The notes under the pieces were generated by a model that searched no databases, was not told the origin of the DNA, and saw nothing but the letters and a program-made list of their open reading frames with translations. A DNA stretch of 7,486 nt from positions 1-7,486 of the forward strand of contig JACZXM010000130.1 in NCBI GenBank assembly GCA_022571615.1, in the 5' to 3' direction. This DNA is from Acidobacteriota bacterium (GTDB lineage: Bacteria > Acidobacteriota > UBA890 > WLXD01). Below are positions 1-6,293 of the stretch, in pieces. The position numbers were made by a program, and so were the translations under genes. Every line of letters starts with the position of its first letter. Within the stretch, counting starts at the first letter, position 1.

Positions 1-1
1 G

Positions 2-152
2 CACGGCCTGTACTCCAGGGACGTGCGTGCCGGGCTGATGGACGCGATCGAGAGGGCGCGTTCTGACCCCAGGCTCGACCACAGCTCCGGTACTCCACGA
101 GTACATCGAAGAAGGCTTCCCGCGGGACGAAGACGGGGAGGTCATCTGGTGA
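2..152 (+). pseudogene. 3' end of an unknown gene, apparently frameshifted
   Basis: The left edge cuts this gene, so only its C-terminal part is visible. One frame reads GLYSRDVRAGLMDAIERARS from position 5 and looks like ordinary helical coding sequence. From about position 90 the protein-like text moves one frame on and reads VLHEYIEEGFPRDEDGEVIW, ending at the TGA at 150-152. The second frame cannot stand alone: it has a stop at 36-38 and no ATG, GTG or TTG start after it. A run of four C at 67-70 lies where the frames must join. With one C fewer, the reading passes smoothly through DPGSTTAPVLHEY. This may be a real frameshift mutation or a sequencing error. The TGA overlaps the GTG of the next gene (GTGA), as expected of a true gene end in an operon. 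I do not recognise the family. Confidence 0.45.
135..142 (+). promoter_or_regulatory. Ribosome binding site deciding the GTG start at 149
   Basis: GGGGAGGT is a near-complete anti-16S match with six bases before GTG 149. It fixes the start of the 61-residue protein and argues against reading that frame from further upstream. Confidence 0.6.
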
Positions 153-334
153 AAGTCAGGCAGCCCGGCGTCAAGCGCCTCCCAGGCGGCGGCTTCTGCT
201 ACGAGATCACCACTCAGTACGATCCCGAAACCGGCAAGGGCCGACTCGTCACCCCCGACTCGGGCTCCCTCCGTATCACTCCCTTCGGTCCCGGCCACCA
301 CCAGGACGATGAGCACGACGCCCCGAACGAATGA
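149..334 (+). CDS. Small hypothetical protein (61 aa) in an overlapping operon
   Basis: This 61-residue protein is chosen with a GTG start at 149. A strong Shine-Dalgarno sequence, GGGGAGGT at 135-142, lies six bases before that codon. The same frame is open further upstream, but there it runs through the shadow frame of the preceding gene, so the longer reading is rejected. The protein starts VKVRQPGVKRLPGGGFCYEI and has a central polar stretch with YDPETGKGRL. It ends in a His- and Asp-rich tail. It has no hydrophobic segment and so is probably cytosolic. Its start overlaps the upstream stop (GTGA) and its own stop overlaps the next ATG (ATGA), so translation is probably coupled on both sides. 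I recognise no family. The HTH gene that follows suggests a small accessory or phage-like cassette. Confidence 0.6.
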   Translation: MKVRQPGVKRLPGGGFCYEITTQYDPETGKGRLVTPDSGSLRITPFGPGHHQDDEHDAPNE

Positions 335-681
335 CACGACCGCTCCGGATCAACACGACCGCCCAGCGCTACCGAGCCCGCATCCTCGGCTCCTACCTGC
401 AGAAGCTCGTCGCGGCCGCGGTCAAGAAAACCGGCACCTCACAGAACGAGCTGGCCCGGAGCGCCGGCATCAAGAAATGGGACCTGAGCAAGTACATCAA
501 CGGCGTCGCCCATCCCGATCCAGGCAACCGCGGGAGGCTCGTGGAGCACTTCGGCGCCGATGAACAACGGCTGCTGAATAGCGAGCTCGCCGATAAGATC
601 CTCCTGCTGATCGAGAGCCAGGGCCGCACCGTGGAGGATGGCGAGAAGGCGATACAGTTGATTAGGCGTCAACTGAAGTGA
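331..681 (+). CDS. XRE/Cro-type helix-turn-helix regulator
   Basis: This 116-residue protein has a helix-turn-helix of the XRE (lambda Cro/CI) type in its first half. The clearest stretch is TSQNELARSAGIKKWDLSKY at residues 36-55. The S-Q-x-x-L-A start of helix 2, the small-residue turn at A45-G46 and the recognition helix around 49-55 follow the family pattern. INGVAHPDPG then gives the usual exit from the recognition helix. The C-terminal half (about 80-116) is charged and helical and may mediate dimerisation. It has no signal or membrane segment. The ATG overlaps the upstream stop (ATGA) and no good Shine-Dalgarno sequence is seen, so coupled translation is likely. Family knowledge suggests DNA binding, perhaps as repressor of its own operon or of an integrated element. 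The actual target is unknown. The fold call is firm and the biological role is not. Confidence 0.8.
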   Translation: MTRPLRINTTAQRYRARILGSYLQKLVAAAVKKTGTSQNELARSAGIKKWDLSKYINGVAHPDPGNRGRLVEHFGADEQRLLNSELADKILLLIESQGRTVEDGEKAIQLIRRQLK

Positions 682-713
682 CGGCGGCACGGTCGCTGAG
701 GCGCGGCTGTGAT

Positions 714-1085
714 CTAGCTGGCCTCGCTCGCTGGTGTAGCAGGCTTTCTCAGCCGTGCGCCGATAAACCCCCCGAGACACGCGGCTACAAGGCCGGAAGC
801 GAGGAAGGGCAAGTCGTCCCTAAAGAAGGATCCGAATTGTCCAGAGGAAATCAGGCCGATCGTGACGAGTACCAAACCGGGGGCAACTACCCACAACCCC
901 CATCTCCAGGCACCACCCGGCCAGAGGGTGCCGATGAATAGCCCCGCAGCACCGAAAATGGCTGTTGAAATGAGGATCGCTGTGGCGAAAGACGGCGACT
1001 CCAATGGCAGGTTGGCTGGCGCGAACGCCGCGAGGAGACCGAGGAAGACGGCGATCGCGTAGGCGAAGCGTGGCTGGCGGCTCAT
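714..1085 (-). CDS. Small four-helix integral membrane protein, function unknown
   Basis: This 123-residue protein reads on the minus strand, facing the HTH gene. It has four hydrophobic segments at roughly residues 7-24, 33-54, 61-80 and 91-110. Glycine is frequent in the helices (GAAGLFIG, LGGFIGARLRK). The basic ends, MSRQPR at the N terminus and RLRK after the last helix, suggest that both termini are cytoplasmic. The ATG at 1085 is well supported by a full AGGAGGT four bases upstream. Codon choice is more relaxed than in nnrDE, guaB or secA: AGA, AGG, CTA, GTA, ACA and TTG all appear in a short gene. That fits a transferred gene. No catalytic or transport motif is visible, so I assign no function. 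Confidence 0.72.
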   Translation of the reverse strand: MSRQPRFAYAIAVFLGLLAAFAPANLPLESPSFATAILISTAIFGAAGLFIGTLWPGGAWRWGLWVVAPGLVLVTIGLISSGQFGSFFRDDLPFLASGLVAACLGGFIGARLRKPATPASEAS

Positions 1086-1089
1086 TGGG

Positions 1090-1096
1090 ACCTCCT
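1090..1096 (-). promoter_or_regulatory. Strong ribosome binding site of the membrane protein gene
   Basis: On the minus strand this reads AGGAGGT, with four bases (CCCA) before the ATG at 1085-1083. It decides the start codon and shows that the small membrane protein gene is built to be translated efficiently. Confidence 0.75.
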
Positions 1097-1318
1097 CTGA
1101 GATGGTGATCGTCGCCTAACTTGTATTCGGTTGCAAAACCGTTGGCGCTGATGCGGCGAGCGAGTCGGCCGCTACTGCTCCCGCTTGCCTGGTCGCTTTG
1201 AAAGCGGCCCGCGGATGCAGTGCGCTGACCCGATGACTCTGGCCCGGCCGTAGATTCTCGTCTATCAGAAAGACACAGACTATGGGATAGACACCCCACG
1301 TGTCAACCGTCGTGGCCG
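1097..1318. other. Intergenic stretch with two small inverted repeats, no gene seen
   Basis: No convincing coding sequence is present on either strand. Two short symmetrical sites stand out: CGCTTTGAAAGCG at 1194-1206, and GACAC/GTGTC arms (1290-1294 and 1300-1304) around CCCAC. The first could be an operator; the second could be a small hairpin or a worn element end. The stretch must also hold the promoter of the minus-strand membrane protein gene, but I see no clear -35/-10 pair there. TTGCAA on the minus strand near 1130 is only a weak candidate. Confidence 0.4.
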
Positions 1319-1570
1319 TTGGTGCATGGCTCGCTCGCCATCGACGCCCGTGTAGGGTGTCACGGAGACGAACCCGGGCATGGCGACGTGGGGCTGCACA
1401 CGTTCCGCCACGACTTCATTTCGTCGCTGGCGAACGACCCGAAGGTTGCGCTCTCAGCGCTCCAGCTCATCGTGGGGCACGTGCGCCTGGAGACCACGGC
1501 GGTGTACGTCCACAAGGACCCCGAAGCGATGCGAGTGGCCATGCTCAGGCGGGCCGAAAGTGTATCGTAA
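1319..1570 (+). pseudogene. Tyrosine recombinase (phage-type integrase), C-terminal remnant
   Basis: Reading from a TTG at 1319 gives 83 residues. Only the part from about residue 23 (position 1385) looks like an integrase. That part carries the family's last catalytic residues in the right order and spacing: H27 and R30 in LHTFRHDF, H54 in LIVGH, and the nucleophile candidate Y63 in TTAVYVHKD. Complete integrases are usually about 300-400 residues. Here the arm-binding domain, the core-binding domain and the first catalytic Arg are missing. The frame upstream is open only back to a TGA at 1226-1228 and its text is unlike an integrase. It is therefore a truncated remnant that cannot recombine DNA alone. 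An intact integrase gene often sits at the edge of its element next to the attachment site, so this probably marks an old element boundary just left of nnrDE. Confidence 0.75.
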
Positions 1571-1580
1571 CCGGTCACTT

Positions 1581-1599
1581 TGGTAACAAACTGGTAACA
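1581..1599 (+). repeat. Tandem TGGTAACA repeat, 11-bp period
   Basis: TGGTAACA occurs at 1581-1588 and again at 1592-1599, separated by AAC, so the copies are one helical turn apart. A looser match, CGGTCACT, precedes them at 1572-1579. They begin 11 bases after the integrase remnant's stop codon. That is where arm-type integrase sites or a regulator's tandem half-sites could lie. The repeat is certain; its function is inferred. Confidence 0.5.
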
Positions 1600-1633
1600 C
1601 ACGTCAGAAAGGCTATACGGGGCATATAGGACC

Positions 1634-1652
1634 GGATTATCTCCTATAATCC
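1634..1652 (+). promoter_or_regulatory. Perfect 7-bp inverted repeat covering the nnrDE -10 box
   Basis: GGATTAT (1634-1640), a 5-base spacer CTCCT, and ATAATCC (1646-1652) form a perfect dyad. The -10 box lies within its right side, so a dimeric protein bound here would block RNA polymerase. It is too AT-rich, and lies too close to the start codon, to be a convincing terminator. An operator is an inference. Confidence 0.45.
1645..1650 (+). promoter_or_regulatory. Consensus -10 box TATAAT of the nnrDE-tsaE operon
   Basis: This is a perfect sigma-70 -10 hexamer. Seven bases downstream is A1657, a natural start point, and the ATG begins at 1660. The untranslated leader would be about 0-3 bases. 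No -35 match is visible at the usual 16-18 bp spacing, where the sequence is GGCATATA. No Shine-Dalgarno sequence precedes the ATG, consistent with leaderless translation. Confidence 0.55.
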
Positions 1653-1659
1653 CTTCATC

Positions 1660-3225
1660 ATGATCAAGGTGCTGGATACCGCCCGGATGCAGGCGTGCGA
1701 TCGGGCCGCGATCGAGAAATACCGCATCCCGGGAGTCGTCCTGATGGAGAACGCCGGGCTGCAGGTGCTCGACGCGATCGTGGAGCATTTCAAGGAGCAA
1801 CTGCCGCTGTCCGCGGCGGTGCTGTGCGGCAAGGGCAACAATGGCGGCGACGGGTTCGTCGTTGCGCGCCATCTGCACAATCTCGGTCACGAGGTGGTGG
1901 TGTACCTGTTCGGCGACGCCGACGCCCTGGTCGGGGACGCGGCGAGAAACCATCAGATGGCCGCCGCGATTGGCGTGCCGATCGTCGCCGTGACCGAGGC
2001 GCAGGCCTGGACGGATCTGGCGGCGGGCCTGTCGCGTTTTGACTGCGTCGTGGATGCGATGCTCGGAACCGGGCTCCAGAGCGCAGCGCGGGGCGTGATC
2101 GCCGACGCCATTGGGGCGGTCAACGCATCGGGCGTACCGGTGGTGGCGGTGGATCTGCCGAGCGGTCTGGCTGCGGATACCGGAGCGCTGGTGGGCGACG
2201 CGATTGTTGCCGATCTGACGGTGACCTTCGCGGCGCCCAAGTGCTGCCATCTGCTGGCGCCCGCCTCGGAGCGCTGTGGCGACCTGACGGTGGGCGATAT
2301 CAGCATCCCGGCGGCGGTGATGGAGGCGGTCGAGCCGGCCCTGTGGCTGCTGGAGCCGGAGGATTGCGTCGCGCTGCTGGAGCCGCGGCAGCCGGATGCT
2401 CACAAGGGCAGCTACGGTCGGGTGCTGGTGCTGGCCGGCTCTCCCGGCACCGCTGGGGCCGCGGTGCTTGCTGCACAAGGGGCGCTGCGCGGCGGCGCCG
2501 GCCTGGTGCACGTTGCCTGTCCCGAGAGCGTGTATTCGCTGATCGGTGCGCAGCTCACCGAGGCGTTGGTGCATTCCGTGCCTGCCGATGCCGCCGGTGG
2601 GGTGGGGACGGCCGCGAGCGGGGCAATCGAACGCCTGCTGCAGATGACCGACGTGATGGCGCTCGGTCCCGGCCTTGGCACCTCGGAAGAGACGGTGGCG
2701 TTGGTGCGCGAGCTCGCGGCGCGGGCCGAGTGCCCGGCGGTGATCGATGCCGACGGGCTCAACGCGCTCGTAGGAGAGCTGCAGAGCCTCAACGGCGCGC
2801 CGGGGGCGAGAATCCTGACCCCGCACCCAGGGGAAGCGGCGCGCCTGCTGGGGCGCTCCTCGGAGTCGATCCAAGCCGACCGACCGGCCGCGGTGCGGGA
2901 GCTGAGCGAGCGCACCGGTGCGGTCGTGGTGCTCAAGGGCCATCGGACGCTGACCTGCCCCCCTGGCGGAGTGCCGATCATCAATCCGACCGGCAATCCG
3001 GGGATGGCGACCGGCGGTACGGGCGATGTGCTGACCGGTCTGATCGCGGCGCTGCTGGCACAGGGGCTCGAGCCGCTGGTGGCGGCGTGGTCGGGGGTGT
3101 ATCTGCACTCTCTAGCCGGCGACGAGGCGGCGGCGCAGGTCGGAGAGATCTCGCTCCTGGCGGGCGACGTCATCGAGGCGCTCCCAGCCGCATTCGCGCA
3201 GGCCCTGCACGGGGAGGCGGCGTGA
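1660..3225 (+). CDS. nnrDE: Bifunctional NAD(P)H-hydrate epimerase / ADP-dependent NAD(P)H-hydrate dehydratase
   Basis: This 521-residue cytosolic enzyme repairs NADHX and NADPHX, damaged hydrated forms of the nicotinamide cofactors. The N-terminal NnrE (YjeF-N) domain, about residues 1-220, interconverts the R and S hydrates. It shows LMENAG (28-33), the glycine-rich GKGNNGGDG loop (57-65) and VDLPSG (164-169). The C-terminal NnrD (YjeF-C) domain, about 225-515, is a ribokinase-like dehydratase driven by ADP. It shows HKGSYGRVLVLAG (248-260), TPHPGEAARLL (387-397) and GMATGGTGDVLTG (448-460), with D456 the likely catalytic base. The length is normal for the fused form. The ATG at 1660 gives the usual N terminus (MIKVLDTARM) despite having no Shine-Dalgarno sequence. 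Its TGA overlaps the tsaE GTG, so the two are cotranscribed. No motif is missing, and the call is secure. Confidence 0.96.
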   Translation: MIKVLDTARMQACDRAAIEKYRIPGVVLMENAGLQVLDAIVEHFKEQLPLSAAVLCGKGNNGGDGFVVARHLHNLGHEVVVYLFGDADALVGDAARNHQMAAAIGVPIVAVTEAQAWTDLAAGLSRFDCVVDAMLGTGLQSAARGVIADAIGAVNASGVPVVAVDLPSGLAADTGALVGDAIVADLTVTFAAPKCCHLLAPASERCGDLTVGDISIPAAVMEAVEPALWLLEPEDCVALLEPRQPDAHKGSYGRVLVLAGSPGTAGAAVLAAQGALRGGAGLVHVACPESVYSLIGAQLTEALVHSVPADAAGGVGTAASGAIERLLQMTDVMALGPGLGTSEETVALVRELAARAECPAVIDADGLNALVGELQSLNGAPGARILTPHPGEAARLLGRSSESIQADRPAAVRELSERTGAVVVLKGHRTLTCPPGGVPIINPTGNPGMATGGTGDVLTGLIAALLAQGLEPLVAAWSGVYLHSLAGDEAAAQVGEISLLAGDVIEALPAAFAQALHGEAA

Positions 3226-3671
3226 GCCTGACGCGCGACGTTCTGTCGCACAGTGCGGACGAGACGGTGAGCATCGGTCAGTCGGTCGGCCAGCGGCTCA
3301 GCGGTGGCGAGGTGGTGCTGCTGTTCGGCCCGCTCGGTGCTGGGAAGACGCAGTTCGTACGCGGCCTGTCAGCGGGCCTGGGGTTGGACCCTGCCGCGAT
3401 TCGGAGTCCCTCATACGCGCTGATCAACGAGCACGAGGGCCGGATCAACCTGTATCACGTCGATCTGTATCGGCTCGCTGCCGCCGACCTTGCCGATCTC
3501 GGGCTCGAGGATCTGTACGGGCGAAAGGCGGTGGTGGCCATCGAGTGGGCGGAGCGCCTCGAGGAGGCCGGTTGGGACCTCGGGCGGTCGATCATCGTGG
3601 AAATCGACTACCACCCCGAGCAGCCCGAGACGCGCATCATCGCGATCGACGATGCGGTCCCGCCCAGCTAA
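3222..3671 (+). CDS. tsaE: tRNA threonylcarbamoyladenosine biosynthesis ATPase TsaE
   Basis: This 149-residue P-loop ATPase belongs to the TsaE (YjeE) family. With TsaB and TsaD it transfers the threonylcarbamoyl group to A37 of ANN-decoding tRNAs (t6A). The Walker A motif GPLGAGKT is at residues 36-43. RSPSY (61-65) takes the place of the common SPTF/SPTY loop. HVDLYR (79-84) and IEWAERL (107-113) are the other family blocks. The length is typical. The chosen start is GTG 3222, which overlaps the nnrDE stop (GTGA) and has GGAGG at 3213-3217 four bases before it. The nnrD-tsaE pairing is common in bacteria, which supports both calls. Translation is probably coupled to nnrDE. Neither tsaB nor tsaD is in the window. 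Confidence 0.95.
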   Translation: MSLTRDVLSHSADETVSIGQSVGQRLSGGEVVLLFGPLGAGKTQFVRGLSAGLGLDPAAIRSPSYALINEHEGRINLYHVDLYRLAAADLADLGLEDLYGRKAVVAIEWAERLEEAGWDLGRSIIVEIDYHPEQPETRIIAIDDAVPPS

Positions 3672-3699
3672 GCCCGCATTTCTCAACGGGGTGCTCAGG

Positions 3700-4740
3700 C
3701 TAGAGATCCCAGCGCTGTCCGGTGCGGGTGACACCGAACCCGGCAGGCATCGAGCGGAGTTCAGGGGCCTCGGGGTCCCAAAGCGGGTTGGTGTGGTTGA
3801 GGTGGATGAACCAGATCTGCGGGCGCTTGTGCATCGAGCCGAGCCGCTCGATGGTCTCTGACACCGGCGGGTGGGGGATGTCCGCCTGGACGCGATGGCC
3901 GAGCTCCTGGTGCGACCAGAACGAGCCGTCGATGAGTGCCACGTCGGCTTGCACCAGCAGTTGCTCGAACGGAACCTGCCAGCCATCCCAGACGTCGGCG
4001 TCGGGCACGTACATCAGAGTGCGCTCTGGACCGTGGATCAGGTAGCCGAGCGTATCGCTGTACTCGGGCCGGTGAACGACCTGGAACGGAGTGACGGCAA
4101 GCGACGGCGTGAGCCCGATTCGGACGCCGGCGGCGGCGAGACGGAGATCGGCAAAGCCATTGCGGAAGAGTGCCTCCCACGGTGCATTGGCTCGCAGGAA
4201 CTCACCCATCGCGGTGCTGGCCCAGACCGGTAGACCTCGCGGGGCGGCGACCTCCTTGCCGAGATGGACCAGGCCGCTGTAGTGGCCGATATGGGCGTGG
4301 GTGAGTAGCACCCCGTGCAGATGGCTCTGGAGCTGCACGGTGGCCCCTGCGACCTCCGGCAGCGGCACGCCGTCGGGTGCCAGCAGGTCGCCGACCTGGG
4401 GGCTGAAATCTGGCGTGGCGTCGATCAGGAATCGGTGCCCGGTGTCGTGGTCGACCAGACCCAGACAGGCGACCCGCGGCGGTTCCGCAGCGCCGGATCG
4501 CACGACGGCGCAATGGTCCTTGAAGCAGTTGATCTGCGGTACGCCGGCATCCTGCGCCGTCCCAAGAGCCACTACCTCGACTCTGGCCCGGGTCCTGCGC
4601 GGGCGCGCCAAGCGTCGTGCGGCCGCTCTGCTCCCCGGCGCCCTTGCCACGGCCCCCGCGCCGCCCGGCGCCGATCCGAGCGCGCCAGATGCCCATGCCA
4701 ACGGCAGGGCGGCCAGCACGCGGCGGCGGTTCCAGGCCAA
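3700..4740 (-). CDS. PqqB-like metallo-beta-lactamase-fold hydrolase with probable Tat signal
   Basis: This 346-residue protein has the metallo-beta-lactamase fold of the PqqB family. The core begins at VEVVALGTAQDAGVPQ (54-69), then NCFKDHC (71-77). THAHIGHYSGL (147-157) is the metal-binding loop. HRPEYSDTLGYLI (223-235), DGSFW (271-275) and HLNHTNPLW (313-321) follow PqqB-family blocks. The chosen start is TTG 4740, ten bases after the guaB stop with AGGGA just upstream. It opens MAWNRRRVLAALPLAWASGA, a twin-arginine-like signal, which suggests export to the periplasm. A very basic linker (33-53) follows. The same frame is open further upstream, but that text is the guaB shadow. No other pqq gene is in the window, and the GTAQDAGVPQ signature fits PqqB relatives as well as true PqqB. 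The fold is firm; the substrate, the start codon and any PQQ role are uncertain. Confidence 0.82.
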   Translation of the reverse strand: MAWNRRRVLAALPLAWASGALGSAPGGAGAVARAPGSRAAARRLARPRRTRARVEVVALGTAQDAGVPQINCFKDHCAVVRSGAAEPPRVACLGLVDHDTGHRFLIDATPDFSPQVGDLLAPDGVPLPEVAGATVQLQSHLHGVLLTHAHIGHYSGLVHLGKEVAAPRGLPVWASTAMGEFLRANAPWEALFRNGFADLRLAAAGVRIGLTPSLAVTPFQVVHRPEYSDTLGYLIHGPERTLMYVPDADVWDGWQVPFEQLLVQADVALIDGSFWSHQELGHRVQADIPHPPVSETIERLGSMHKRPQIWFIHLNHTNPLWDPEAPELRSMPAGFGVTRTGQRWDL

Positions 4741-4750
4741 GGGCGCGTCC

Positions 4751-6214
4751 CTACTCGGCGCGGTAGTTGGGCGCTTCCTTGGTGATCTGCACGTCGTGCA
4801 CGTGCGCCTCCTTGAGCCCAGCGGCGGTGATGCGGATGAACTCGGCGTTCTGTTGCATCTGTTCGATCGAGCTGCAACCGCAGTACCCCATTCCGGCGCG
4901 CAGGCCGCCGACGAGCTGGTGCAGCGTGCTGGCAACGGCGCCCTTGTACGGTACGCGGCCCTCGATGCCCTCCGGGACCAGCTTGGCCTCCTCGACCCCG
5001 GGCTGGAAGTAGCGGTCACTGCTGCCGGCCTTCATCGCCTCGACCGAGCCCATGCCCCGGTATTTCTTGAACGCCCGTCCCTGGTACAGCTCGATATCGC
5101 CCGGTGCCTCTTCGGTGCCGGCCAGCATCGAGCCCACCATGACGCAATCGGCTCCGGCGGCGATCGCCTTGGCGATGTCGCCGGAGTACTTGATGCCGCC
5201 GTCGGCGATCACCGGCACACCGGTGCCGGCGGCAGCACGAGCGCAGTCGTTGATGGCGGTGATCTGGGGTACCCCGGCGCCGGCCACGATGCGGGTGGTG
5301 CAGATGGCCGAGGGTCCCATCCCGACCTTCACCGCATCGGCACCCGCCGCGATCAGATCCTTGGTCGCCTGCGCGGTGGCGATGTTGCCAACGATGCAAT
5401 CCGCGCCCGGATGGCGTTTCTTGACCTGGCGCAGGGTCTCCATCACGCCCTCGCTATGGCCGTGGGCGGTGTCGATCACCAGAATGTCGACGCCCGCCTC
5501 GAGGAGCACAGCGGCCCGCTCGATGGCGTCATCGCCGGCTCCGAGTGCCGCCCCGACCCGCAGGCGGCCGGACTCATCCTTGGATGCGTTCGGGTACTTG
5601 ATCGTCTTCTGAATGTCCTTGACGGTGATCAGCCCCTTCAGGAAACCGTCCTCGTCGGTCACCAGGAGCTTTTCGATGCGGTGCTCGTGCAGCACCACGA
5701 CGGCCTCCTCGAGCGTGGTGCCCGGTCGCACCGTGACCAGGTTGTCCTTGGTCATGAGCTCCTCGATCAGCTGCGAATGGTCCTTTTCGAATCGCACGTC
5801 GCGGTTGGTGAGGATGCCGACCACCTTCCCGTCGTCGTCGGTCACCGGTACGCCGGAGATACGGTACTTCTGCATCAGATCGAACGCCTCGCGAATCGGG
5901 CGCCCGGGACCGATGGTGATCGGGTCGACGATCATGCCGCTCTCTGAGCGCTTCACCTTGTCGACCTCGTCGGCCTGGGACTTGATCGACAGGTTACGGT
6001 GAATGATCCCGAGACCCCCGTTCTGCGCCATGGCGATCCCCATCGGTGCTTCGGTGACGGTATCCATGGCGGCAGAAAGAATCGGGATCGCCAGCCGGAT
6101 GCCACGGGTGAGCGGGGTTGCGGTGTCGGCCTCCGAGGGCATGAAGCCCGAGCGGGCGGGCAACAGCTGCACGTCGTCGAAGGTCAGGGCCAGGCGGATC
6201 TCTTGGTGGTTCAT
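4751..6214 (-). CDS. guaB: Inosine-5'-monophosphate dehydrogenase
   Basis: This 487-residue cytosolic enzyme oxidises IMP to XMP with NAD+, the first committed step of GMP synthesis. The (beta/alpha)8 catalytic core is interrupted by two CBS domains at about residues 94-205, where nucleotides regulate the enzyme. [11 protein letters not shown] (10-20) is the usual N terminus. GPSAICTTR (300-308) holds the catalytic C305. DGGIKYSGD (338-346) and RGMGS (386-390) bind the IMP phosphate region. SDRYFQ (399-404) and [11 protein letters not shown] (415-425) form the mobile flap with R420 and Y423. GMGYCG (441-446) is also conserved. The length and motifs are complete. The ATG at 6214 gives the standard start; the Shine-Dalgarno sequence is weak. 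It lies 79 bases after secA and just before the PqqB-like gene. guaA, a frequent partner, is not seen. Confidence 0.97.
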   Translation of the reverse strand: MNHQEIRLALTFDDVQLLPARSGFMPSEADTATPLTRGIRLAIPILSAAMDTVTEAPMGIAMAQNGGLGIIHRNLSIKSQADEVDKVKRSESGMIVDPITIGPGRPIREAFDLMQKYRISGVPVTDDDGKVVGILTNRDVRFEKDHSQLIEELMTKDNLVTVRPGTTLEEAVVVLHEHRIEKLLVTDEDGFLKGLITVKDIQKTIKYPNASKDESGRLRVGAALGAGDDAIERAAVLLEAGVDILVIDTAHGHSEGVMETLRQVKKRHPGADCIVGNIATAQATKDLIAAGADAVKVGMGPSAICTTRIVAGAGVPQITAINDCARAAAGTGVPVIADGGIKYSGDIAKAIAAGADCVMVGSMLAGTEEAPGDIELYQGRAFKKYRGMGSVEAMKAGSSDRYFQPGVEEAKLVPEGIEGRVPYKGAVASTLHQLVGGLRAGMGYCGCSSIEQMQQNAEFIRITAAGLKEAHVHDVQITKEAPNYRAE

Positions 6215-6293
6215 CGGGGCTCGCTCGTTCGGGTGCTCCGGTGCGCGAGGAGCAGACCCATCACACCTGCACCACGGCCGGCTAGCGCTCCGG

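Noticed and set aside
1571..1659. tRNA gene as integration target
   Set aside because: No cloverleaf, T-loop GTTCRA or CCA-like end is visible. The stretch has only short repeats and the promoter.
1360..3108. Long open frame on the minus strand opposite nnrDE
   Set aside because: Its protein is rich in Arg, His and Gln with no recognisable domain, as expected from the antisense of a GC-rich gene. The plus strand carries clear NnrE and NnrD motifs throughout.
2241..3221. N-terminal extension of TsaE into nnrDE
   Set aside because: The extension is Gly/Arg/Ala-rich shadow text. TsaE family length and the ribosome site both support GTG 3222.
3672..3699. Rho-independent terminator between the convergent tsaE and PqqB-like genes
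   Set aside because: Only a 4-bp CCCG/CGGG pairing with a 10-base loop and no U-run is visible, which is too weak to call.
3700..4740. Naming the hydrolase pqqB as a PQQ biosynthesis gene
   Set aside because: No other pqq gene is present and the probable export signal does not fit a known PqqB role, so only the family is claimed.
4741..5019. N-terminal extension of the PqqB-like protein into guaB
   Set aside because: The frame is open, but the added residues are compositional noise from guaB read out of frame. The Tat-like signal near 4740 gives a better start.
4301..5947. Long open frame on the plus strand opposite guaB and the PqqB-like gene
   Set aside because: It spans two well-identified minus-strand genes and their junction, has low-complexity Ala/Arg/Asp-rich text, and shows no family motif.
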